This document shows positions 1 through 5,687 of a DNA stretch of 5,687 bases, in pieces. A model generated the notes under the pieces. The model saw nothing but the letters and a program-made list of their open reading frames with translations, ran no database searches and had not been told where the DNA came from. The position numbers and the translations under genes are program-made. Source of the stretch: an uncultured Prevotella sp. (GTDB taxonomy: Bacteria; Bacteroidota; Bacteroidia; Bacteroidales; Bacteroidaceae). The stretch is from NCBI GenBank assembly GCA_946055365.1, contig CAMGFM010000096.1, forward strand, positions 1 through 5,687, read 5' to 3'. Within the stretch, counting starts at the first letter, position 1. Each line of letters starts with the position of its first letter.

Positions 1-259
1 GGTATCTTAGGACTTTAAAAGTGACTCCTTGGGGCTTCAAGGGCGGATACTTAGGACTTAAAGGCGGATACTTATATTTTCAAAAAGCAGAAGATTGGAG
101 CCTCAAAAGGGGCTACTTAGTCATCAATACGCACTTCACCAACGTCAAAAACAGCACTTCACCCATACAAAAGCGGCTCTTTAGGGACTCAAAAGCGGCT
201 CTTTGCACACGCATAGTGCCGCTTTACGCACGCAAAAGTGCCTCTTTCCATGACACGCG
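1..259. repeat. Degenerate tandem repeat array, unit about 21-22 bp
   Basis: About twelve imperfect head-to-tail units of 19-23 bp, most ending in a short A run. Recognisable pairs are GGCGGATACTTA at 42-53 and 63-74 (period 21), GCACTTCACC at 131-140 and 154-163 (period 23), AAAAGCGGCTCTTT at 169-182 and 191-204 (period 22), and GTGCCGCTTT/GTGCCTCTTT at 216-225 and 238-247 (period 22). Neighbouring units resemble each other more than distant ones, as expected from local duplication followed by decay. The array is already running at base 1, so its left end is not seen. Unit length varies and does not keep a reading frame, which argues against coding. No function is recognised. The A runs recur about every two helical turns, so intrinsic bending or regularly spaced protein sites are possible, but this is inference. 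Confidence 0.8.
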
Positions 260-271
260 TGCGACGCACGC
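257..271. repeat. Perfect GC-rich 15-bp palindrome
   Basis: GCGTGCGACGCACGC has two perfect 7-base arms around a single central A. It sits exactly where the tandem array fades out. With a one-base centre it would be strained as an RNA hairpin (about a 5-bp stem in practice), so a dimeric DNA-binding protein site is a plausible reading. No known operator is recognised, and GC-rich low-complexity sequence nearby (repeated CGCAC) makes chance formation possible. Confidence 0.5.
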
Positions 272-343
272 TTACTACCGCGGGCATCGAGCCTCACATA
301 CATCATGCCACGCCTCGCCCCAAACGCACAGAGACTTTTGCCA

Positions 344-367
344 TTTTGGTCGCTTTTGCGACAAAAA
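344..367. other. Small hairpin upstream of the murG promoter
   Basis: TTTT-G-GTCGC, loop TTTT, GCGAC-A-AAAA. This is a 5-bp GC-rich stem, one G/A mismatch, then four A/T pairs. Neither strand has a U run straight after the stem, so it is not a classical intrinsic terminator. The right arm (361-370) could instead pair with 391-400 (TTGTTTTGTC) with one bulged A. It could be a remnant end signal for an upstream gene or mere A/T-rich coincidence. Apart from this, 272-389 shows nothing identifiable. Confidence 0.3.
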
Positions 368-389
368 CAAAATAAAATCAACGCAATAA

Positions 390-420
390 ATTGTTTTGTC
401 GGGAAAAAAGAGTAATTTTG
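390..420 (+). promoter_or_regulatory. Putative Bacteroidetes-type promoter for murG and downstream genes
   Basis: TAATTTTG at 413-420 is an exact fit to the Bacteroidetes -7 element TAnnTTTG. A weak -33 element, ATTG at 390-393, lies 19 bp upstream, which is the usual spacing for this sigma factor class. A better-matching TTTG at 395-398 is only 14 bp away and so probably too close. Transcription would start near 425-430, leaving a leader of roughly 20 nt before the murG ATG. The match is seen directly; its use as a promoter is inferred. Confidence 0.5.
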
Positions 421-447
421 TAGATTGAAATAACTGTATACATACAA

Positions 448-1560
448 ATGGAAAAGGAACTGAGAGTCATCATAAGCGGCGGAGGCACGGGAGGACACAT
501 ATTCCCTGCCATATCAATAGCCAACGCCATCATGTCCATGCACCCAAACACAAAGATACTCTTCGTGGGCGCGCTCGGCAGAATGGAGATGCAGCGCGTG
601 CCGGCAGCAGGCTATGAAATCGTGGGACTGCCCGTCAGGGGGTTCAAACGCCCGCTTTGGTCTCTCGCAAACATAGGCGTGGCTCTTGATTTCATCAAAA
701 GCAAACGTCTCGCACGCAAGACCATCAGCGAGTTCGCGCCCGACGTGGCGGTGGGAGTGGGAGGATATGCCAGCGCGGCCACACTCGACGCAGCCGCAAA
801 GATGGGCATACCATGCCTCATACAAGAGCAGAACTCCTATGCGGGCGTTACAAACAAGCATCTCGCGTCAAGGGCGGCACGTATATGCGTGGCGTATGAC
901 GGCATGCAACGCTTCTTCCCCGCAGACAAGATAATAAACACTGGCAACCCAGTGAGACAAAACCTCATAGAGACGACAATGTCAAGGGAGGAGGCCGTGA
1001 GACACTTCGGGCTTGACCCCGACAAGAAGACAATGCTCATCGTGGGAGGCAGCCTCGGCGCACGCACCCTCAACGAAAGCGTGCTGCAACACCTCGACAT
1101 CGTGGCTGACAGCGGCGTGCAGGTCATCTGGCAGACAGGCAAATACTACAGCGCAGAGATTGCCGCACGACTCAAAGACCACAAGCCCATGCCCACACTC
1201 AAGGTCATGGACTTCATAGCCGACATGGGAGCCGCCTACAAGGCCGCCGACATAGTGGCAAGCCGCGCAGGGGCAAGCTCCATAAGCGAGTTCTGCCTCA
1301 TAGGCAAGCCCGTGATACTGGTGCCGTCGCCCAACGTGGCTGAAGACCACCAGACAAAGAACGCCATGGCTCTCGTGAACAAGGGAGCCGCACTCTATGT
1401 CAAGGACAGCGAGGCTCCGCAAAAGCTGATGCAGCTCGCACTCGACACCGTCAAAGACAACGACACACTGGCAAAACTGTCAGAAAACATACTCAAACTT
1501 GGCAAGCCACACTCCGCCGACATGATAGCAAAGGAGGTATTGAAGCTCGCCGGACTTTAA
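448..1560 (+). CDS. murG: MurG, UDP-GlcNAc:lipid I N-acetylglucosaminyltransferase
   Basis: Transfers GlcNAc from UDP-GlcNAc to lipid I (undecaprenyl-PP-MurNAc-pentapeptide) to make lipid II on the cytoplasmic face of the inner membrane; GT-B fold, family GT28. The 370-residue length is normal. In the N-terminal domain are the glycine loop GGGTGGH (11-17), the second loop GVGGYAS (103-109) and QEQN (126-129), which form the lipid I side. GNPVR (166-170) leads into the C-terminal domain, with GGSLGAR (200-206), SRAGASSISE (272-281) and QTKNA (302-306) lining the UDP-GlcNAc pocket. No key motif is missing. The ATG at 448 is chosen because the first strand and glycine loop follow at once. The leader is A/T-rich with no Shine-Dalgarno sequence, as usual in Bacteroidetes. 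It is the first gene after the putative promoter; murC follows 15 nt later. In many Bacteroidales ftsW comes just before murG, but here that place is a repeat array. Confidence 0.97.
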   Translation: MEKELRVIISGGGTGGHIFPAISIANAIMSMHPNTKILFVGALGRMEMQRVPAAGYEIVGLPVRGFKRPLWSLANIGVALDFIKSKRLARKTISEFAPDVAVGVGGYASAATLDAAAKMGIPCLIQEQNSYAGVTNKHLASRAARICVAYDGMQRFFPADKIINTGNPVRQNLIETTMSREEAVRHFGLDPDKKTMLIVGGSLGARTLNESVLQHLDIVADSGVQVIWQTGKYYSAEIAARLKDHKPMPTLKVMDFIADMGAAYKAADIVASRAGASSISEFCLIGKPVILVPSPNVAEDHQTKNAMALVNKGAALYVKDSEAPQKLMQLALDTVKDNDTLAKLSENILKLGKPHSADMIAKEVLKLAGL

Positions 1561-1575
1561 ACAAAGCATCACACA

Positions 1576-2955
1576 ATGGAACTCAAGAACATCTCCGCCG
1601 TGTATTTCATAGGAGCAGGCGGCATAGGCATGAGCGCACTCGCACGCTATTTCATACACAAGGGCATGGTGGTGGCAGGATATGACAAGACTACCTCGCC
1701 GCTCACGGCCCTGCTCGAAAAGGAGGGCATGCTGCTGCACTATGAGGAGAACGTCGACGAAATACCGCACGCCTGCAAGAAAAAGGCATCATGCCTCGTG
1801 ATATACACTCCTGCCATACCGGCAGAACACAAGGAGCTGGCCTACTTCCGCCAAAACGCATTTGCAATAGAAAAAAGAGCGCAGGTGCTCGGCTCTCTCA
1901 CCATGGCACACAAGGGACTGTGCGTGGCAGGCACGCACGGCAAGACTTCCACATCTACCATGTGCGCACACATCATGCACCAGAGCCACCTCGACTGCAA
2001 CGCATTCCTCGGAGGCATATCAAAAAACTATGGCACAAACTACATACTGTCGCAAAACAGCGACTATGTGGTGATAGAAGCCGACGAGTTTGACCGCTCC
2101 TTTCACTGGCTAAGGCCCTGGATGAGCGTGATAACGTCTGCCGACCCCGACCACCTCGACATATACGGCACCAAGGAGGCCTATCTCGAGAGCTTCCGCC
2201 ACTATACGTCTCTCATACAGCCGGGCGGCGCGCTCATCATACACAAGGGACTGGAGATAAAGCCCGACGTGGCGGAGGGCGTGAGGCTGTTCGAATACAG
2301 CCTCGACGAGGGCGACTTCCACGCGGAGAACATCTGCATAGACAACGGCAAGATAAAGTTTGACTTCATATCGCCCATAGAATGTGTCAGAGACGTGGAG
2401 CTGGGACAGCCCGTGCCTGTCAACATCCTCAACGGCATAGCGGCCATGGCCATGGCGCAACTCAACGGATGCAACGCCGAGGAACTCAAGTATGGCATGA
2501 AGACCTACAAGGGCGTAGACCGACGCTTCGACTTCAAAATCAACAACCAGCGGCACGTGCTGCTATCCGACTATGCCCACCACCCCAAGGAGATAACGCA
2601 GAGCGCCACAAGCCTCAGACAACTCTACGCCGGGCGCAAGATCACGGCCATCTTCCAGCCGCACCTCTTCACACGCACAAGAGACTTCTACACCGATTTC
2701 GCGGAGGCACTGAGCCTCTTTGACGAAGTGATACTCACCGACATCTATCCCGCACGCGAGCTGCCCATACCCGGAGTGACCTCAAGGCTGATATACGACC
2801 GCATAAAGGACGGCACCGAGAAACACCTGATAGACAAGAACGACGTGACGCAATATGTCAGGCAGCGAGACTTTGACGTGCTGGTCATACTCGGAGCAGG
2901 CGACCTCGACAATCTCATGCCACAGATAACGTCAGAGATAATGGCAAAGGAATAG
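1576..2955 (+). CDS. murC: MurC, UDP-N-acetylmuramate--L-alanine ligase
   Basis: Cytoplasmic ATP-dependent ligase that adds L-Ala to UDP-MurNAc, the first step of the peptide stem. At 459 residues it is of normal size and shows all three Mur ligase domains. The N-terminal UDP-binding Rossmann loop is GAGGIGMSALARYF (13-26). The central ATPase has the P-loop GTHGKTSTSTM (119-129, Lys123), ADEFDRSF (169-176, with Glu171 in the metal-ligand position) and PDHLDIYG (191-198, His193). The region around GVDRRFD (313-319) leads into the C-terminal domain, with SDYAHHPKEI (331-340), FQPHLFTRTRDFY (360-372) and DIYPARELPIPGV (389-401). GTHGK plus DYAHHP and FQPH favour MurC over MurD, MurE, MurF or Mpl. 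Mpl is the closest alternative, but the order murG-murC-ftsQ is standard for this phylum. It starts 15 nt after murG, so translation is probably linked. Isoleucine is mostly AUA (hand count 29 AUA, 9 AUC, 0 AUU). Confidence 0.96.
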   Translation: MELKNISAVYFIGAGGIGMSALARYFIHKGMVVAGYDKTTSPLTALLEKEGMLLHYEENVDEIPHACKKKASCLVIYTPAIPAEHKELAYFRQNAFAIEKRAQVLGSLTMAHKGLCVAGTHGKTSTSTMCAHIMHQSHLDCNAFLGGISKNYGTNYILSQNSDYVVIEADEFDRSFHWLRPWMSVITSADPDHLDIYGTKEAYLESFRHYTSLIQPGGALIIHKGLEIKPDVAEGVRLFEYSLDEGDFHAENICIDNGKIKFDFISPIECVRDVELGQPVPVNILNGIAAMAMAQLNGCNAEELKYGMKTYKGVDRRFDFKINNQRHVLLSDYAHHPKEITQSATSLRQLYAGRKITAIFQPHLFTRTRDFYTDFAEALSLFDEVILTDIYPARELPIPGVTSRLIYDRIKDGTEKHLIDKNDVTQYVRQRDFDVLVILGAGDLDNLMPQITSEIMAKE

Positions 2956-2975
2956 TGTCCCGACAAACGGGACAC
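2955..2975 (+). other. Perfect 8-bp hairpin at the murC stop codon
   Basis: GTGTCCCG (2955-2962), loop ACAAA, CGGGACAC (2968-2975). The stem begins on the final G of the murC TAG stop and ends 26 nt before the ftsQ GTG. It is GC-rich and without mismatch, but is followed by AACCACATAA rather than a U run, so it is not a standard intrinsic terminator. It may act in the mRNA as a processing, stability or partial attenuation element that sets ftsQ output below murC; that role is inference. Confidence 0.6.
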
Positions 2976-3001
2976 AACCACATAACCCGCAACAAAGAAA
3001 A

Positions 3002-4006
3002 GTGAAAGCAAACTGGAAAAAAATCCTGTTCATAACGCTCGACATCATCATAGCATCCTATCTGGCGGTAGTGTTCGTAATGCCCCGTGACAAGAAAAAG
3101 GACAACAAGACCGTGTGCAAGACGGTAAACATCGACATAGCAGACAAGGCTACAAACGGATTCCTTGACGCAGAGATACTGCAACGGCGACTTGTCAAAA
3201 GCGGACTCTACCCCAAGGGCAAGACCCTCGGCGAGATAGACACGCGCACCATAGAGGAGAGCCTCAGAAAGACTCCCTTCGTGCAGACGGCAGAGTGTCA
3301 CAAGACTCAAGGGGGCAACGTCTACATCAAGGTGACGCAACGCATGCCCGTCATAAGAATAATGGCAGAAAACGGCGACGACTATTACGTGGACGACAAC
3401 GACCGCATAATGCCCAAGTCGCACTACACCAGCGACCTCATCATCGCCACGGGCAACATCAGCCGCTCCTTTGCCACCGAATATATGTCGCTGCTCGGCA
3501 GGATAATCATGAACAACAAGCTGTGGAGCGACCTTATAGAACAGATAAACGTCAACAACGAGCAGGGCATAGAGATAGTGCCGAGACTGGGAGACCACAT
3601 CGTCTATCTCGGCAAGCTGCCCAAGGCCAAGAGCCGCAAGAAAACGGAGGAAGAAATAAACAGCTTCATGCAGCGCAAGATGGACCGGCTGATGAAATTC
3701 TACAAGTTCGGACTGTCACAAGTGGGATGGAACAAGTATTCTTACATCGACATCCAGTTTGACAACCAAATAATATGCAAGAAAAAAGACAACACGGCAC
3801 ACGCACACAGACACCCCGTGACACCATCTCCCACTCCTGACAACAACAGCCAGCCTGCAGCGGCAAGCCCGGCCAACAACAACCCACAGCCAAATGACAA
3901 CGGCAACGCACAGGCCAACGCCAACAGCAAGGCAAAAGCCAACGGCGGCAACGCACAGGCCAACGCCAGCAAGCCAAAGCCCAACGGCGGCAAGGCAAAA
4001 CCCTGA
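3002..4006 (+). CDS. ftsQ: FtsQ, divisome membrane protein with POTRA domain and extended low-complexity tail
   Basis: Single-pass inner-membrane protein that, in the family, recruits the FtsB/FtsL pair and links early cytoplasmic to late periplasmic division proteins. A short N-terminus (KANWKK) is followed by one membrane segment at about 8-27. The POTRA-like region lies at about 40-115 and the beta domain extends to about 262, ending in the Bacteroidales-type block VGWNKYSYIDIQFDNQIIC (241-259). The GTG at 3002 is the start: no other start precedes it in the intergenic frame, an A-rich stretch (AACAAAGAAAA) lies just before, and the next ATG (residue 27) would remove the membrane segment. 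The 334-residue length exceeds the roughly 240-260 I would expect for relatives. The surplus is an Asn/Ala/Pro/Lys-rich tail (264-334) with a 15-residue repeat. The gap to murC is 46 nt and to ftsA 73 nt. Identification rests on remembered family wording and synteny. Confidence 0.9.
   Translation: MKANWKKILFITLDIIIASYLAVVFVMPRDKKKDNKTVCKTVNIDIADKATNGFLDAEILQRRLVKSGLYPKGKTLGEIDTRTIEESLRKTPFVQTAECHKTQGGNVYIKVTQRMPVIRIMAENGDDYYVDDNDRIMPKSHYTSDLIIATGNISRSFATEYMSLLGRIIMNNKLWSDLIEQINVNNEQGIEIVPRLGDHIVYLGKLPKAKSRKKTEEEINSFMQRKMDRLMKFYKFGLSQVGWNKYSYIDIQFDNQIICKKKDNTAHAHRHPVTPSPTPDNNSQPAAASPANNNPQPNDNGNAQANANSKAKANGGNAQANASKPKPNGGKAKP
3902..3991 (+). repeat. 45-bp in-frame direct repeat in the ftsQ tail
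   Basis: Two adjacent 45-bp copies (3902-3946 and 3947-3991) encode GNAQANANSKAKANG and GNAQANASKPKPNGG. The first 22 bases, 3902-3923 and 3947-3968, are identical; the rest has diverged. The length is a multiple of three, so copy-number change would keep the frame. It looks like a recent duplication in a disordered periplasmic tail. Confidence 0.8.
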
Positions 4007-4079
4007 CGGCTATGCGCCAACCAATAAAGAAATAAGAATCCAGCTAACATTTTAAGGATATAGATTATATACAAAACGT
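4007..4079 (+). other. 73-nt A/T-rich ftsQ-ftsA intergenic leader
   Basis: This is the largest gap inside the gene run and is clearly more A/T-rich than the genes around it, especially 4045-4079. No TAnnTTTG element is found, and no terminator hairpin. An AAGGATAT segment is too far from the ftsA ATG to serve as a ribosome site. It could hold a weak internal promoter or an unstructured leader that raises ftsA translation; neither is demonstrated. Confidence 0.35.
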
Positions 4080-5483
4080 ATGGCAAAAGAATTTATAGTG
4101 GCCATAGAGATTGGCTCATCAAGACTTACCGGCATCGCCGGAAAGAACAACCCCGACGGAAGCATCACCGTACTGGCAACTGCATCCGAAGACTCCACTT
4201 CGTACATACGCAAAGGTGTAGTATATAATATTGACAAGACCTCACAGGGCTTGAACAACATAATAACAAAGCTCAAAAACACGCTGCAGACAGAAATCAC
4301 GCAGGTGTATGTGGGCATAGGAGGGCAAAGCATACGCAGCGTCAAGAACGTGGTGATAAAGGATCTGCCCCTCGACGCGATAGTGTCGCAGGAAATGGTG
4401 AACGAACTCATGGACGCCAACCGCAACATGAGCTATCCCGAATATGAAATACAGGATGCCATCACCCAAGAGTATAAGGTAGACGCACAATACCAGACCG
4501 ACCCGGTGGGAATACAGGCCATGCGCCTCGAAGGCAACTTTCTCAACGTGCTGTGGAGGCGCACCTTCTACCGCAACCTCAACAAGAGCTTTGACAATGC
4601 GGGCATAGCCATCGCAGAGACTTGCCTCGCGCCGCTCGCCCTCGCAGAGAACGTGCTGACAGAGGCAGAGAAAAGGGCGGGATGCGTGCTTGTAGACCTC
4701 GGGGCTGACACCACGACCGTGTCGGTGTACTACCGCGACAAGCTGCGCAACATAGCAGTAATACCGCTCGGCAGCAACAACGTCACCAAAGACCTTGAGT
4801 CGCTGCAGATAGACGACAAGGAGGCAGAGGCCCTCAAGATAAAATATGGCTCGGCATATACCGACACCAAAGACGTCGACCCCAACAAGCAGCTGCCCAT
4901 CGACGGCACACGCACGGTCACCTGCAAGCAGCTCATAGAGGTCGTGGAGGCGCGCATGCTCGAAATTATAGAAAACACAAAGCGGCTCATACCCAACGAA
5001 TACATTGACAAGCTGCTCGGAGGCATAGTGCTGACAGGAGGAGGCTCAAACATGAACAACATCGAAAGGGCCTTCAGGGAGATAACGCACATAGAAAAGG
5101 TGAGGGTGGCCAAGTTTGTGACCGCCAACATCAACACCAAGGACTCTGACGCGACCCTCGCACACGACGGCACCATGAACTCCATACTCAGCATACTCGC
5201 CAAGGGCAACATGAACTGCGCAGGCAGGGAGCTAAGCACCGCCCTTAACGACGACGACGACATCGTGACCACGACTCCCGTCAGCGTACCCACCGCCGAG
5301 GAACTGGCCAAGAAAGCCGAGGAAGAGAGGCTGAGACGCGAGGCAGAGGAGGCCGAGCGCAAGAGAAAGGAAGAGGAGAGAAGAAAAGAGGAGGACGACA
5401 AGAAGAAAAAAGGCCTGAAAGGATTTGTGAACAAAGGCAAGTCGTTCTTCTCAAAAATCTTCGAACCCGAAGTAAACGAGTAA
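4080..5483 (+). CDS. ftsA: FtsA, actin-like membrane anchor of FtsZ
   Basis: Cytoplasmic actin-fold ATPase that tethers FtsZ filaments to the membrane and helps recruit the divisome. Visible ATP-site motifs are phosphate-1 AIEIGSSRLTGIAG (8-21), phosphate-2 VLVDLGADTTTVSVY (203-217) and the adenosine motif TGGGSN (319-324). QEYKVD (130-135) and DPVGIQAMRLEG (141-152) are typical of the FtsA-specific 1C region, which separates it from MreB or DnaK. After an acidic stretch (DDDD, 391-394) comes a strongly charged E/K/R segment (about 406-444). The C-terminal helix at 446-461 has hydrophobic positions L446, F449, V450, F456, F457, I460 and F461 that make one face, as expected of the membrane-targeting sequence. 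The ATG at 4080 gives the usual short lead into the first strand. At 467 residues it is longer than E. coli FtsA (420); the charged segment explains much of this. ftsZ follows after 21 nt. Confidence 0.96.
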   Translation: MAKEFIVAIEIGSSRLTGIAGKNNPDGSITVLATASEDSTSYIRKGVVYNIDKTSQGLNNIITKLKNTLQTEITQVYVGIGGQSIRSVKNVVIKDLPLDAIVSQEMVNELMDANRNMSYPEYEIQDAITQEYKVDAQYQTDPVGIQAMRLEGNFLNVLWRRTFYRNLNKSFDNAGIAIAETCLAPLALAENVLTEAEKRAGCVLVDLGADTTTVSVYYRDKLRNIAVIPLGSNNVTKDLESLQIDDKEAEALKIKYGSAYTDTKDVDPNKQLPIDGTRTVTCKQLIEVVEARMLEIIENTKRLIPNEYIDKLLGGIVLTGGGSNMNNIERAFREITHIEKVRVAKFVTANINTKDSDATLAHDGTMNSILSILAKGNMNCAGRELSTALNDDDDIVTTTPVSVPTAEELAKKAEEERLRREAEEAERKRKEEERRKEEDDKKKKGLKGFVNKGKSFFSKIFEPEVNE

Positions 5484-5504
5484 AAAAAACAAACTGATAT
5501 CGCC

Positions 5505-5687
5505 ATGCCAAACAACAATAACCCGATGGTGGACTTCGGTGCACCTGAGAAAGACAACACAATAATCAAAGTAATCGGTGTGGGTGGAGGCGGAGGCAAT
5601 GCCGTCAACCACATGTACCGTGAGGGCATACACGACGTGTCATTCGTGTTGTGCAACACCGACAACCAGGCTCTCAACGACTCGCCC
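5505..5687 (+). CDS. ftsZ: FtsZ, tubulin-like division GTPase (5' part, cut by window end)
   Basis: Forms the GTP-dependent cytoplasmic ring that marks the division site; recruited to the membrane by FtsA, encoded just upstream. Only the first 61 codons are present, open to the last base. They begin MPNNNNPMVDFG, then the first strand and glycine loop IIKVIGVGGGGGNAVN (20-35) and the second strand with CNTDNQAL (50-57), both characteristic of FtsZ nucleotide-binding loops T1 and T2. The wording NHMYREGIHDVSFV agrees with Bacteroidales FtsZ. ATG at 5505 is preferred; ATG at 5526 (residue 8) is a possible alternative, as residues 1-7 are only a disordered Asn-rich lead. The 21-nt gap after ftsA is A-rich with no Shine-Dalgarno sequence. 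The GTPase signature GGGTGTG, the C-terminal domain and the FtsA-binding tail lie beyond the window. Confidence 0.96.
   Translation, partial: MPNNNNPMVDFGAPEKDNTIIKVIGVGGGGGNAVNHMYREGIHDVSFVLCNTDNQALNDSP

Noticed and set aside
1..259. Possible CRISPR array.
   Set aside because: Units abut with no unique spacers, are degenerate and too short, and no cas gene is present.
21..389. Open frame of 122 codons on the + strand through the repeat array, beginning with a peptide repeat (GGYLGLKGGYL).
   Set aside because: The peptide repeat is a by-product of two 21-bp units; later units of 19, 22 and 23 bp break the frame relation. The start is GTG with no leader support, the composition is unlike a protein, and its end runs into the murG promoter region.
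2955..2975. Intrinsic terminator after murC.
   Set aside because: The stem is strong but no U run follows and the next division gene begins 26 nt later on the same strand.
2915..3598. Minus-strand open frame of 227 codons opposite ftsQ.
   Set aside because: It is antisense to a well-supported gene, has no recognisable domain and reflects the skewed codon use of the + strand gene.
3902..4003. Frameshift or read-through artefact creating the FtsQ tail.
   Set aside because: The tail keeps the same codon habits (AAC, GCC, GGC) and an in-frame 45-bp repeat up to its stop, and ftsA follows intact; nothing in the sequence demonstrates an error, though homologues would be needed to exclude it.
4012..4035. 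Seven-codon mini-frame (MRQPIKK) between ftsQ and ftsA, possibly a leader peptide.
   Set aside because: It has no attenuator structure after it, no run of regulatory codons and no A-rich start context; chance is the simpler explanation.
4730..5677. Minus-strand open frame of 315 codons opposite ftsA and ftsZ.
   Set aside because: It is a shadow frame: serine- and leucine-rich stretches mirror the E/K/R codons of ftsA, and it overlaps two clearly identified genes.

Overview
The window looks like a chromosomal segment from a member of the Bacteroidales, most likely a Prevotellaceae (Prevotella-type) bacterium. Four things point there. The FtsQ protein has the wording typical of this group (near its end NKYS..D.QF.NQIIC). 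The gene order is murG-murC-ftsQ-ftsA-ftsZ. No start codon has a Shine-Dalgarno sequence; A-rich leaders precede them instead. A TAnnTTTG promoter element lies ahead of the first gene. The species cannot be named from this sequence alone.

Bases 1-447 carry no credible gene. Bases 1 to about 259 form a degenerate tandem array of about twelve units of 19-23 bp, which is already under way at the left edge. It is followed by a 15-bp GC-rich palindrome (257-271), a small hairpin (344-367) and a Bacteroidetes-type promoter (390-420).

Bases 448-5687 hold five co-directional genes of the division and cell-wall (dcw) cluster: murG (448-1560), murC (1576-2955), ftsQ (3002-4006, GTG start), ftsA (4080-5483) and the first 61 codons of ftsZ (5505 to the edge). 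Gaps are 15, 46, 73 and 21 nt with no convincing terminator, so they are probably co-transcribed. A perfect 8-bp hairpin starts on the last base of the murC stop codon.

The genes act at both ends of one process. MurG completes lipid II on the inner face of the membrane. MurC starts the UDP-MurNAc peptide stem in the cytoplasm. FtsZ forms the division ring, FtsA ties it to the membrane, and FtsQ links the cytoplasmic ring to the periplasmic division machinery.

No new multi-gene system is visible. The features that stand out are the repeat array where ftsW would usually be expected, the low-complexity periplasmic tail of FtsQ with a 15-residue repeat, the long E/K/R helix before the membrane anchor of FtsA, and the strong use of AUA for isoleucine.
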